Shown here: positions 36,125-45,056 of the stretch, piece by piece | Layout of the letters: every line of letters begins with the position of its first letter | Position numbering within the stretch: the first letter of the stretch is position 1 | Origin: Taishania sp. | GTDB taxonomy: Bacteria > Bacteroidota > Bacteroidia > Flavobacteriales_D > Crocinitomicaceae | Assembly: GCA_030150045.1 (NCBI GenBank) | Contig: JASLGM010000043.1 | Span: 42,046-106,045, forward strand | DNA: 64,000 nucleotides | Direction: 5' to 3' | Notes under the pieces: generated by a model | The model's database searches: none | Seen by the model: the letters and a program-made list of their open reading frames with translations, nothing else | What the model was told of the DNA's origin: nothing | Position numbers and translations under genes: made by a program

Positions 36125-38118
36125 ATACTTTTCGTTTCGTTAACATAGACAATGACAAATCCATTGTGATTAGTCAAGGCAAACTCCCCATTTTGTTTGT
36201 ACTCGATTTGTTTACCATCTACACTGAAAAGATTTAATGTAAATTGATTGGGATTATAAATGGCCCCTTTTTTGACATATATGTTTTGCTCGTCATGAAC
36301 AAAAGAGGTATAAGCTAGAACGTGAGATTTGCCATCAACATCATTCGCTAACAATCTAAACACATTATCCCCGTGCCACATAGGCTGTATATCAATTTCA
36401 TAATACCCTTTTTCATCGTTTGGTACAGCTTCAATACGTTCATAAATTTTCCATTCCTTCACTTCCTCATTATAACATTCCAATTGATACGTTCTCATTA
36501 CCTTTTTCTCAAGTATCTCCCATATAATCTTCCATCCCTTTTTATCCTTGTAATTTGAAAAGTAAATCAATTCAGCCCCCAAAGCAACAGACTCCAATCT
36601 ACAATTAATAAATTGACCTCTAGTTGAAGGAGCATATCTAGTTCCAGAAGTGTTCTGCACTATTGTTGTCGTAGGATAGGTAGCATACCTTCCATCACCT
36701 GAACCAATGTTATCATAAAAATAGTAAAGAGTAGAAGTAACGTTATTAAGATCTGTTATTGAAAAACTAAAATCTTTACCTGAACCACTGTTGCCAAAAT
36801 TCCCTCCAGGTTTCCAACCATTTCCTGTATTTTCTTTTCCAAAAATGACATATATTACACCATTATCACATAATGAGCTCCAATCAAACACATCTTCACA
36901 AATATTTTCAGAAGCAAGAAGAAAGGTAGAATTCGGAGGGATAATTGTATTATATGCATTTATAAAAACCGTTCCACAATTCATTACTTGATTTAATGCA
37001 TCAACCACTGAAGGTTTTGAAACAACATTAGTCAATAAATCATAATTCCCTGAATCATATCTAAATCTGACATTTGCTGTTGAAACAATAAAAGATTGGG
37101 TCCCTGAATTTCCAAATGCAATTTCAGATTGTCCTTCATCACATGAAGTATTGGTATTACATCCATCGTATAACAAACTAGTAATATGTGGTGGTATAGG
37201 ATTGCAATTCCCATTCTGATTAATTGTAATTAGGATTTCATTACTGACATAATTTGGTTCTAGCGATTTTAGTCGAATTTTATAGGAACTAGATTCACAG
37301 TAACTTGGAATCACAAAACCAAGTTGACCAGATGAATGCGTACTATATAGTGTTCCTATCACTGTACCTGGAAAAGTACCTAAAGCGGTTGATAGTTCAA
37401 CCATAAAAGAATTACCTGATAAAAAAACACCCGTTGACGAATAATCAATCGAGCCATTCGCCACGATTCCGTTACAATTTACATCAAACGAATTTGAGCT
37501 AATTTGGTCAATCAGAATTACACCAGGAGGTGAGGTTGGTTCATCGCATGATGTTGTTCCTTCAAAAACTAATGTAGGTTGAAAAGTATATCCTGAATTA
37601 TCAAAACCTCCTGTTCCACCTGCGCTACTCGCGTTGTAAAAATAAAACCTAAATGTCACTTCTGTTGTACTTACTAAAGAAATGGGTATATGGTGTAATG
37701 TAACAGTTGTTAATACATTTATTACTGAAGTGATATTAGATGAATAATTATCCATACTGGAACGTATAACCATATTTCCAGGCCCTGTATTTGATCTATG
37801 TAGGTAGGCGCTAATTCCAGTAAATCGTAACTCACAATCATTTAAAGGTCTTACTTTTACCTCTATGTATTTGTTCATATTCAAAATCGAAGTAAATCCA
37901 CTACCTCCAAATCGATCAGCATTTCCGGCATTATTAATACCAACTTTAGTAATTTGAGTCGATAAAACAAATGGATTTGTTGAAGCGGAGTTCACATTGG
38001 ATTCTATCCCTGTATTCCCTGCGAAATTGAAGGAAACCAAACTTCCTTGAGCAAAAATAAAGCAGGTGCCCAATGTGGTAAGAATGATCAAAAATATTCG
38101 AATGTATTTATGTTTCAT
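36103..38118 (-). CDS. Secreted protein with lamin-tail-like domain and T9SS-like C-terminus
   Basis: A 671-residue exported protein with a signal peptide (RIFLIILTTLGTCFIFAQ). The first ~190 residues form a beta-rich, Gly/Ser/Asn-rich domain (FNFAGN, GGSGFTSILNM). A middle part (about 330-460) resembles the lamin-tail domain pattern of T9SS cargo. The C-terminal ~70 residues (NLFSVDGKQI ... VYVNETKSIYRFFLP) look like a divergent type IX secretion sorting domain. It lies tail-to-tail with the glycosyltransferase (22-base overlap). The substrate or role is unknown; it is probably surface-attached or released. Confidence 0.75.
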   Translation of the reverse strand: MKHKYIRIFLIILTTLGTCFIFAQGSLVSFNFAGNTGIESNVNSASTNPFVLSTQITKVGINNAGNADRFGGSGFTSILNMNKYIEVKVRPLNDCELRFTGISAYLHRSNTGPGNMVIRSSMDNYSSNITSVINVLTTVTLHHIPISLVSTTEVTFRFYFYNASSAGGTGGFDNSGYTFQPTLVFEGTTSCDEPTSPPGVILIDQISSNSFDVNCNGIVANGSIDYSSTGVFLSGNSFMVELSTALGTFPGTVIGTLYSTHSSGQLGFVIPSYCESSSYKIRLKSLEPNYVSNEILITINQNGNCNPIPPHITSLLYDGCNTNTSCDEGQSEIAFGNSGTQSFIVSTANVRFRYDSGNYDLLTNVVSKPSVVDALNQVMNCGTVFINAYNTIIPPNSTFLLASENICEDVFDWSSLCDNGVIYVIFGKENTGNGWKPGGNFGNSGSGKDFSFSITDLNNVTSTLYYFYDNIGSGDGRYATYPTTTIVQNTSGTRYAPSTRGQFINCRLESVALGAELIYFSNYKDKKGWKIIWEILEKKVMRTYQLECYNEEVKEWKIYERIEAVPNDEKGYYEIDIQPMWHGDNVFRLLANDVDGKSHVLAYTSFVHDEQNIYVKKGAIYNPNQFTLNLFSVDGKQIEYKQNGEFALTNHNGFVIVYVNETKSIYRFFLP

Positions 38119-38281
38119 AAACTAAAGTTTTCGGCATAAAGGTAAATGAGACTTCTTTTAAGTTCATTAATTGTATATTAAGGTATTGCTACTTGAATGC
38201 TTGGTTTATTTATTTAATAACAACTGTAACTTACATTCTTAAATCTATCTCTGTTTTTCGATGATATAAGTACAACTTCAT

Positions 38282-38289
38282 TATATTTG
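38282..38289 (+). promoter_or_regulatory. Bacteroidota -7 promoter box for comB
   Basis: TATATTTG is a full TAnnTTTG match ending 12 bases before the ATG at 38302. Confidence 0.5.
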
Positions 38290-38301
38290 CTTCAATAGAT
38301 T

Positions 38302-39027
38302 ATGATGGAAGATAAAAGAAAACGTGTAGAAGTTTGTTTTACACCAGGAGAGTATGAATATTTTCAACCAGGATTTGAGGTTGTAGTTGTAATTGATGTA
38401 CTAAGAGCAACGTCTGCTATATGCGCAGCATTTGACAATGGAGTTAAGGCAATCATTCCTGTTCCAACAATTGAAGAAGCGCAAGTTTATAAAGATAAAG
38501 GCTATCTAGTTGGTGCGGAGAGAAAAGGTGAAATTGTAGAAGGTTTTGATTTTGGGAACTCTCCTTATTCTTATATGAGAGAAGATTTTAAAGATCAAGA
38601 AATTGTTCTTTCAACAACAAATGGAACAAAAGCACTTGATATTGCAAAAGATGCTGAAATGGTATTGGTCGGAAGTCTTTTAAACTTAGATGCTTTATGT
38701 GACTATCTTTTAGACCTAAACAAAAATGTACTATGTCTTTGCTCTGGATGGCAAGACAAATTCAATTTAGAAGATACAATTTGTGCTGGAGCAATTTGCG
38801 AAATCTTGATTATGTCTGGGAAGTACCGCTCTATGGATGATTCCTCTGTAGCGGCGAAATATTTGTATAAATCGGCAAAAGAGAATAACTTAGGTTATTT
38901 AAAATCAAGCGCACATAGAAGTCGACTAAAAAAATTAAAATTAAATGCAGATGTTAAGTATTGCTTAACACCCAATCAAACTAACGTTATACCCATATTA
39001 AAAAATGGTAAATTGGTTAAACTATAA
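38302..39027 (+). CDS. comB: 2-phosphosulfolactate phosphatase ComB
   Basis: A 241-residue Mg-dependent phosphatase that converts 2-phosphosulfolactate to sulfolactate in the coenzyme M route. The family signature is VVVIDVLRATSAICAAFDNG (about 27-46), with LVGAERKGE, FDFGNSP and LSTTNGTKAL. Bacteroidota do not make coenzyme M, so the physiological substrate may be a related sulfonate; I do not know it. The last 23 bases overlap the start of the next gene, suggesting coupling. Confidence 0.88.
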   Translation: MMEDKRKRVEVCFTPGEYEYFQPGFEVVVVIDVLRATSAICAAFDNGVKAIIPVPTIEEAQVYKDKGYLVGAERKGEIVEGFDFGNSPYSYMREDFKDQEIVLSTTNGTKALDIAKDAEMVLVGSLLNLDALCDYLLDLNKNVLCLCSGWQDKFNLEDTICAGAICEILIMSGKYRSMDDSSVAAKYLYKSAKENNLGYLKSSAHRSRLKKLKLNADVKYCLTPNQTNVIPILKNGKLVKL

Positions 39028-40015
39028 ATCTTTCACTGCTACTATACTTGGAATTGGTTTAGTGCTTTCTAGCTTTAAATCAAATCAATCAGTTGAAATG
39101 AAATGGGGTTTCTTTGGTCATAAAAGAATAAACAGAGTTGCTGTTTTCACCCTACCTCCAGACATGTTCGGATTCTATAAAGAACACATTGAATATGTAA
39201 CCGAACACGCTCCTGATCCAGATAAGCGTCGTTACGCAATGGAAGGAGAAGCCGAATGTCATTATCTGGATCTAGACCATTACTATGCACCCGGTGAGGA
39301 TTACCGTACATGCATGCCAAGAACATGGAAAGATGCTGTCGCAAAATACACAGAAGATACTTTACGTGCATACGGAATTGTTCCATGGCACATTGAAAAG
39401 ATGAAGTACAGGCTACAAAAAGCTTTTGAAAGCAAAGATGTTGATCGTATCCTAAAACTTTCAGCTGATATTGGTCACTATATTGGTGATGCACATGTAC
39501 CGCTTCACACTACAGAAAATTACAATGGTATCGCAACTGGACAAAGAGGAATTCATGGACTATGGGAAAGTAGAATCGTAGAAATGAATGCAGATAATTA
39601 TGATTATTTCATAGGTAAAGCAAAATATATTGACAATGTCCTGGATTTCGCGTGGAATACAGTATTTGACTCTCACGCTGCATTGGATTCGGTTTTTAGA
39701 TTTGAAAAGGAAGTAACAAGAGACTTCTCTGAAGATCAAAAATACAGTTACGAGCAAAGAGGAAGAACAACCATTAAAGTATACTCCAAAGCGTTTTGTG
39801 ATGAATACAATCGTCGCATGAATGGAATGGTCGAAAGACGATTAAGAAGAGCAGTGATTAGTGTAGGTTCTATTTGGTATAGTGCGTGGGTTGACGCTGG
39901 CCAACCCAATCTTAACTTATTAAAAGGAAAACCTATTAGCCAAACCTTACAACAAGAAACGGAAGACCTTCATGACCATTATGAGGGAACGGCTAAAGGA
40001 AGAATTTGTGATTAA
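39005..40015 (+). CDS. S1/P1 nuclease-like (zinc-dependent phospholipase C fold) protein
   Basis: A 336-residue protein with an N-terminal hydrophobic segment (about 9-24) and then MKWGFFGHKRINRVAVF, whose Trp-Gly...His pattern matches the N-terminus of S1/P1-type and zinc phospholipase C enzymes. Further ligands: HYLDLDHYY, IGHYIGDAHVPLHTTENYNG and HGLWESRIVEM, fitting a trinuclear zinc site. The activity could be nuclease or phosphodiesterase, acting in the periplasm. It starts inside comB and ends with a four-base overlap with the LytTR gene (tail-to-tail). Confidence 0.85.
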   Translation: MVNWLNYKSFTATILGIGLVLSSFKSNQSVEMKWGFFGHKRINRVAVFTLPPDMFGFYKEHIEYVTEHAPDPDKRRYAMEGEAECHYLDLDHYYAPGEDYRTCMPRTWKDAVAKYTEDTLRAYGIVPWHIEKMKYRLQKAFESKDVDRILKLSADIGHYIGDAHVPLHTTENYNGIATGQRGIHGLWESRIVEMNADNYDYFIGKAKYIDNVLDFAWNTVFDSHAALDSVFRFEKEVTRDFSEDQKYSYEQRGRTTIKVYSKAFCDEYNRRMNGMVERRLRRAVISVGSIWYSAWVDAGQPNLNLLKGKPISQTLQQETEDLHDHYEGTAKGRICD

Positions 40016-40752
40016 AGATTAAAAATATCTTTAAAACGTACAGCTTGGCGACGAGAAACTTCAATCTTGTCGCCATTTTTCATCTCAAACATTAAGCCTC
40101 CATTAAACCAATTCTCTATTTTTTCTATTTGATGAACGTTCACAATATGTTTACGATTACTCCTAAAAAAATCATACATAAAAAGACGCTCTTCTAATGA
40201 AGAAAGTGATTTTAATAACAATGGCTTTTTCCCTTCAATGATGATTTTTATATAATTCCCCACCGATTCAAAATAAAACACTTCTTTTAAGTGTAGGAAA
40301 AAGCAACTTTCTCCATCTTTCACGAATACAGCATCTTCTTTTGTTAATTGCTTTCGCGTAGGAATATCCAATTCATCAATGGTAACATCTTCTTCAAGTA
40401 CTAGTTCTAGTTTTTGAATAGCTTGTTGTAACCTTTCCGGATCAATTGGCTTTAATAAGTAATCTAAAGCCTGAAGATCAAAAGCTTCAATCGCATGATT
40501 GTCATAAGCAGTAATGAAAATAACATAGGGAACAATTTCCAATCGCTTAACCAAATCTAACCCCGTCAAGCCTGGCATATTAATATCTAAGAATAAAACA
40601 TCAGGATTTAATTGATGTATCAAATCTAAAGCTTCATTCCCATTTTTTGCCTCTCCAACGATTTCAATGATTGAATGAGGCTGTAACAATGACTTTAACT
40701 CTTCTCTCGCTAATCGCTCATCATCAATAATTAATGCTTTTATTGTTTTCAT
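40012..40752 (-). CDS. LytTR response regulator
   Basis: A 246-residue regulator. The receiver domain has DDERLAREELKSLL and the phospho-acceptor Asp in VLFLDINMPG (about residue 54). The LytTR DNA-binding domain spans about 140-246 (VFYFESVGNYIKI, FFRSNRKHIVNVHQIEKI). It overlaps the LytS-like kinase gene by four bases. The pair forms a two-component system; the target promoters are not evident from this window. Confidence 0.93.
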   Translation of the reverse strand: MKTIKALIIDDERLAREELKSLLQPHSIIEIVGEAKNGNEALDLIHQLNPDVLFLDINMPGLTGLDLVKRLEIVPYVIFITAYDNHAIEAFDLQALDYLLKPIDPERLQQAIQKLELVLEEDVTIDELDIPTRKQLTKEDAVFVKDGESCFFLHLKEVFYFESVGNYIKIIIEGKKPLLLKSLSSLEERLFMYDFFRSNRKHIVNVHQIEKIENWFNGGLMFEMKNGDKIEVSRRQAVRFKDIFNL

Positions 40753-41774
40753 ATCGTATAGTAAATTGTTGCTACCACTTGATCTCCATCTTGCTGTAAA
40801 CTAAAGGTAGCAGAATCATTATAAAGTAATTTTAGTCTTTGCTGCGTATTCTGAATACCAATACCTTGTTGCTCAGTAAAAGTAAGGTTTCCTTTATTGG
40901 AAATCTTAAGATAAACGGTAGACCCTACAAAAGAACAGTTTATGAAAATATCACTTCCATTAACTTCTTTTGAAACTCCATGTTTAACCGCATTTTCTAC
41001 GAGGTTCTGCATTAAAAAAGGGGGGATACTTTGAGATAATACCACCTCATTTTCAATACAAATGGTGTAATTTAACCTTTCCTCAAATCTAATTTTTTCT
41101 AATTGTAAATAGTGTTTTATTATTTCTAACTCTTGTTCAATTGTAATTGTATTTTGATCCCCCAAAACTAAGGTCTTGCGTAATAAATTAGAAAGTTGGG
41201 TCGTTGCATCCTTAGCTTTTTTAGGATCCAAATCAACTAAGGCTCTAATGGAGTTTAATGCGTTAAAAAGAAAATGAGGATTCAATTGATTTCTTAAACT
41301 CTTTAGTTGCATTTCATTTTTAGAAGCCTTCAAATGAACCGTTTGTACTTCTTGATTTTTTGATTTTTGGAAAAAAAGATAGGTGAAATAAATCCCATTC
41401 CAACATAAAAGAACAAGCGCATACGCAAATCCATTAATCAACGACTTGGACAAAGGATGATTGTGGTCTATCCCCAATAAAAAGTAACTGATTGATGTAT
41501 AAATCAATTGTACTAAAAAACCAGTAAAAGCACAGGTAATAATAACTTTTAGAACGATGTTCAGCAATTTATCGTTGAACCAATTGTAACGCACAATCAC
41601 ACAACGGATTATATGACTCATCAATAAGCAGACAATAACATTTATCCCCAGTTGAATTCCAATCTCTTTACTTAAGGTTTGTCCGCTGGTCCATATAGAA
41701 AGGAAAATCAACATGGCATATGCAGACCATCCTAACGTTTGCAAAAGCCAATACATTTTCTTTGATTCTATCAT
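40749..41774 (-). CDS. LytS-like sensor histidine kinase
   Basis: A 341-residue kinase with four N-terminal membrane segments (about 1-125), a short coiled coil and a His_kinase domain of the LytS/YehU type with the phospho-His motif LNPHFLFNALNSIRALV, then an ATPase domain with VENAVKHGV and GIGIQNTQQRL. It has no separate periplasmic sensor domain, so the membrane part likely senses the signal. A TATATTTG promoter box lies directly before its ATG. Confidence 0.92.
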   Translation of the reverse strand: MIESKKMYWLLQTLGWSAYAMLIFLSIWTSGQTLSKEIGIQLGINVIVCLLMSHIIRCVIVRYNWFNDKLLNIVLKVIITCAFTGFLVQLIYTSISYFLLGIDHNHPLSKSLINGFAYALVLLCWNGIYFTYLFFQKSKNQEVQTVHLKASKNEMQLKSLRNQLNPHFLFNALNSIRALVDLDPKKAKDATTQLSNLLRKTLVLGDQNTITIEQELEIIKHYLQLEKIRFEERLNYTICIENEVVLSQSIPPFLMQNLVENAVKHGVSKEVNGSDIFINCSFVGSTVYLKISNKGNLTFTEQQGIGIQNTQQRLKLLYNDSATFSLQQDGDQVVATIYYTI

Positions 41775-41779
41775 AACAA

Positions 41780-41787
41780 CAAATATA
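41780..41787 (-). promoter_or_regulatory. Bacteroidota -7 promoter box for lytS-lytT
   Basis: TATATTTG on the minus strand lies 5 bases before the ATG at 41774, implying a leaderless transcript. Confidence 0.5.
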
Positions 41788-41850
41788 TCATCAATCCACT
41801 AATTTTGATGTGCCAAATTGCAAAAGGTGGATACGAATGATTATTGGCTT

Positions 41851-41858
41851 TATTTTTG
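41851..41858 (+). promoter_or_regulatory. Bacteroidota -7 promoter box for the toxin-23-like gene
   Basis: TATTTTTG ends 16 bases before GTG 41875. Another match, TAATTTTG, lies at 41800-41807. The nearer box supports the GTG as start. Confidence 0.4.
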
Positions 41859-41874
41859 TTTGAATATACGCATT

Positions 41875-42792
41875 GTGAAAAAAAAATTTCTGTTCATACT
41901 CTTGCTTTTCTTTACCGTATCGAAAAAAGCGATTGCGCAACGTTGGAACAACGGATGGGGCGGTGTGCAGGTTGGTGTCATGCTAAATATCGGAACCCAT
42001 GTCAACGCAATTGGTATTCAAACGAAAGCGTATGTGGGAACATCGTGGTCACAATTAAACATAGGAAACACGATTAGCTTTAATTTGACAAGTTACGGAA
42101 AACGAAAATTCTTTTGGGAAAACCGATCCTACCTTGGTGGTGCGCTCATGTTTGGTCCGAATAAAATTGTCCCTGATTTTGAGTTGGACGGCTTAAATCA
42201 CCAAAGTAACCGTTTATTTGCCGTGGCCTATAATTACCTTTATTATTGGGATAATGCCAAAACCAGTCAGGCTTCTGGTGCTTTTGCTTTGCATTTGGAG
42301 CAGCTTTCGTTACGTATGGAAAATGACGTTTTTGCAGGTCAAGCCAGAGATCGATTTAGAACAGGCCATTTTCATATTTCTTATCGTTGGGACATGTGGA
42401 GATTCGGAATAGGAGGGTATATGTGGACTGGAGAAACAAGGAATTCACCATGGAATAAAACACCTCAACACAAAATGCCAAGTGGTTACAGAGATTTGAG
42501 CGACCTGCCTTACGGAAAAACTTCTCACGGAATCATTTACCTTTCCACTACTTACAACCTCCCTTATGGCAATCCGCTTTTTGTGCGAGTGGGGTGGGAT
42601 TCTGAGCAAATTCGACACGGCATTCAGAATCGGGCCTTCCATGATTTAGCTGGTATGCCCAAGAATTGGAAACGAAATACACCACATTACCCACGTTTGG
42701 ATGCTGATGGTTGTCCCGTTTTTGAAAAAAAAGAGCGTAAAAAAGACACCTTCTTTTTCCAAATTGGCGCGCATGACAATTGGGGAAACTAA
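41875..42792 (+). CDS. Secreted beta-rich protein, possible polymorphic toxin type 23 domain
   Basis: About 305 residues from GTG 41875, which begins a signal peptide (KKKFLFILLLFFTVSKKAIAQ). A TTG at 41818 would add 19 residues before the signal and is unlikely. The mature part is rich in alternating hydrophobic and aromatic residues (VGVMLNIGTHVNAIGI, FALHLEQLSLRMENDVF) and reads like a beta-barrel or beta-sandwich. The pattern GWGGVQVGVMLNIGTHVN followed by ENDxFxG and a His/Tyr-rich end resembles the 'bacterial toxin 23' domain as annotated in Bacteroidota. No immunity or delivery gene is adjacent, so an outer-membrane protein is as likely. Confidence 0.55.
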   Translation: MKKKFLFILLLFFTVSKKAIAQRWNNGWGGVQVGVMLNIGTHVNAIGIQTKAYVGTSWSQLNIGNTISFNLTSYGKRKFFWENRSYLGGALMFGPNKIVPDFELDGLNHQSNRLFAVAYNYLYYWDNAKTSQASGAFALHLEQLSLRMENDVFAGQARDRFRTGHFHISYRWDMWRFGIGGYMWTGETRNSPWNKTPQHKMPSGYRDLSDLPYGKTSHGIIYLSTTYNLPYGNPLFVRVGWDSEQIRHGIQNRAFHDLAGMPKNWKRNTPHYPRLDADGCPVFEKKERKKDTFFFQIGAHDNWGN

Positions 42793-42856
42793 TCTCTTTG
42801 TAATCTATTTTCTGAAGTAAAAAAGAGGAGAGGAGGAGGTATTTCTTTCTTTTTTT

Positions 42857-42964
42857 TGGGCGGTTTCTCAAGTGTTACTTGAGAACCGTGCTGTCCGCTG
42901 CTAGTCCTCGTCCCCAAGTCTTACTTGGGACTGTGGGCTATTCGCTAGCATCACTACCGCGTTG
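42857..42964 (-). repeat. Dispersed structured repeat, module B copy B4
   Basis: Module B on the minus strand, more diverged in its last blocks (CTAGCAGCGGACAGC, GCCCA). First hairpin CCCAAGT (42913-42919) with ACTTGGG (42923-42929), the same heptamer as in B3. Second hairpin GGTTCTCAAGT with ACTTGAGAAACC-like arms (42862-42887), unlike B2 and B3. It is separated from A4 by an AT-rich spacer of about 100 bases. Confidence 0.82.
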
Positions 42965-43067
42965 CGTAATCACTTCGAAAATCAAGATTAATCACTTAAT
43001 TATTTCATTTAATTGAAACACTATAAATTACTATTTTTCAATACTTTAAATTGATAATTAAGTTATC

Positions 43068-43216
43068 ATTCAGCTAGGACGGAGGGCGATAGCTACATGA
43101 ACGGAAATGGAGAGAGTGCTAAGTTGAAATTGCGACCAACGGAAGCACTTTTCAACTAGCTAACGAACCCAATTTACGAAATGTACTAAAGCACGTAGAC
43201 CGTTAAAGCTGCCTAA
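43068..43216 (-). repeat. Dispersed structured repeat, module A copy A4
   Basis: Module A on the minus strand. Terminal stem CAGCT with AGCTG (plus 43207-43211 and 43071-43075), a compensated change from CAGCC/GGCTG. AGTTGAAA (43122-43129) and TTTCAACT (43150-43157) form a perfect 8-bp helix around the conserved TGCTTCC hairpin. With B4 it fills the 640-base gap upstream of pyrG; the only other item seen in the gap is the pyrG promoter. Confidence 0.85.
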
Positions 43217-43397
43217 TGATCACACCACCTTTGGAGATACTGTAGCTTTTTCTGCCAACGTGTAAGGATGTTTGTTCTTTTAGAAATCTTTCCTTGATTT
43301 TTAATAAGCTTCGGAATTCAGCACTGAAGTAGAAAGAAAAACGGTTTAAACGGCAATTATTATCCTTTAATAGACAAGCTGTGTGAAAAGAATGTAT

Positions 43398-43405
43398 TAA
43401 CTTTG
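43398..43405 (+). promoter_or_regulatory. Bacteroidota -7 promoter box for pyrG
   Basis: TAACTTTG is a full match to TAnnTTTG, 25 bases before the ATG at 43431. Confidence 0.55.
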
Positions 43406-43430
43406 CTTCCCGTAGTTACAATATTATCTC

Positions 43431-45047
43431 ATGTCGAATTCTACCAAATATGTTTTTGTAACAGGCGGTGTTACATCTTCCTTAGGGAAAGGAATAATTT
43501 CAGCTTCTTTAGCGAAGTTATTACAAGCGCGTGGTTACACAGTGACCATCCAAAAATTAGATCCATATATCAATATCGATCCAGGCACCTTAAACCCTTA
43601 TGAACACGGTGAGTGCTTTGTAACTGACGATGGTGCGGAAACAGACTTAGACTTAGGTCATTACGAGCGTTTCTTAAATGTACCTACATCACAAGCAAAT
43701 AACGTTACCACTGGTAGGATTTATCAATCGGTAATTGAAAAGGAACGTAAAGGAGAATACCTTGGAAAAACGGTTCAAGTAATTCCACACATAACTGACG
43801 AAATCAAAGAACGCATTCAATTGGTTGCTAAAAATGGAGATTACGACATCGTAATTACTGAAATTGGTGGTACAGTTGGAGATATTGAGTCGTTGCCTTA
43901 TGTTGAGTCAGTACGTCAAATGATGTGGGAAATGGAAGACGATTGCATCGTTGTTCACCTTACATTGGTTCCTTACTTAGCTGCAGCAGGTGAATTAAAA
44001 ACTAAACCTACACAACATTCTGTTAAACAATTGCTAGAGTTAGGTTTACAGCCTGATATTTTAGTATGTAGAACGGAACACGAATTAGATCTTAACTTAC
44101 GTAGAAAGATAGCTAAATTCTGTAATGTTAGCATGAATGCTGTAATCGAATCGCGTGATGCGGAGACGATTTATGACGTTCCTTTGCTTATGCAAGAAGA
44201 AGAATTGGACAAAGTGGTTCTTGAAAAGTTGAAACTTTCTACGAAAAACACACCTAATCTTGAGAACTGGAAAGGCTTCTTAACACGTTTAAAAAATCCG
44301 GAAAGTTCAGTAGAAATTGGTTTGGTTGGAAAATATGTAGAACTAAAAGATTCTTATAAATCCATTGCTGAAGCGTTCATTCACGCAGGTGCTGCTAACA
44401 ACACTAAAGTAAATGTAAAATGGATTCACTCCGAAAAATTAACAGACGATAATTTATTGGAAGAACTAAGTGGTTTAGATGGTATCCTTGTAGCACCAGG
44501 TTTTGGCTCAAGAGGTATTTCAGGTAAAATTCAATCGGTAAAGTTCGCTAGAGAAAATAACATTCCTTTCTTTGGAATTTGTTTAGGAATGCAATGTGCT
44601 GTCATTGAATTCGCAAGAAACGTTCTCGGCTATGCAGATGCGCACACAACAGAAATTGCCGCCGATTCAAAACACCCTGTTATTTCCATGATGGAAGAAC
44701 AAAAAACCATTTCTAACCTTGGTGGTACAATGCGTTTAGGTGCATATAAATGTGAATTAAAACCCAATTCAAAATCACATTCTGCTTACAATTCAGAGGT
44801 AATCTTAGAACGTCACAGACACCGTTTTGAATTCAATAACGCCTACTTAGAAGAATATGAAAAAATGGGAATGATTGCAACCGGAAAAAACCCAGAAACT
44901 GGATTAGTGGAAATCGTTGAGATCCCGAATCATCCTTGGTTTGTTGGTGCACAATTCCACCCAGAATACAAAAGTACAGTAGCTACTCCACATCCGTTAT
45001 TTGTTGGATTCATCAAAGCTGCTCTTGAAAATAAAAGTAATAAGTAA
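43431..45047 (+). CDS. pyrG: CTP synthase
   Basis: ATP-dependent amination of UTP to CTP with glutamine. The N-terminal synthetase domain (1-270) shows FVTGGVTSSLGKGIISASLAK and DPYINIDPGTL, and the C-terminal class I amidotransferase domain shows FFGICLGMQCAVIEFA with the nucleophilic Cys, and the His-Glu pair in GAQFHPEY. 538 residues is the normal length. The yidC gene starts 9 bases after the stop, and the two are probably cotranscribed. Confidence 0.98.
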   Translation: MSNSTKYVFVTGGVTSSLGKGIISASLAKLLQARGYTVTIQKLDPYINIDPGTLNPYEHGECFVTDDGAETDLDLGHYERFLNVPTSQANNVTTGRIYQSVIEKERKGEYLGKTVQVIPHITDEIKERIQLVAKNGDYDIVITEIGGTVGDIESLPYVESVRQMMWEMEDDCIVVHLTLVPYLAAAGELKTKPTQHSVKQLLELGLQPDILVCRTEHELDLNLRRKIAKFCNVSMNAVIESRDAETIYDVPLLMQEEELDKVVLEKLKLSTKNTPNLENWKGFLTRLKNPESSVEIGLVGKYVELKDSYKSIAEAFIHAGAANNTKVNVKWIHSEKLTDDNLLEELSGLDGILVAPGFGSRGISGKIQSVKFARENNIPFFGICLGMQCAVIEFARNVLGYADAHTTEIAADSKHPVISMMEEQKTISNLGGTMRLGAYKCELKPNSKSHSAYNSEVILERHRHRFEFNNAYLEEYEKMGMIATGKNPETGLVEIVEIPNHPWFVGAQFHPEYKSTVATPHPLFVGFIKAALENKSNK

Positions 45048-45056
45048 ACAATTAAG

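Noticed and set aside
42857..43216. pyrG riboswitch or attenuator
   Set aside because: The structured sequence upstream of pyrG is the A4-B4 repeat unit in the opposite orientation, well upstream of the pyrG promoter box.
43403..43603. 66-codon + strand ORF overlapping the start of pyrG
   Set aside because: It is the shifted frame of pyrG, whose N-terminus is fully conserved.
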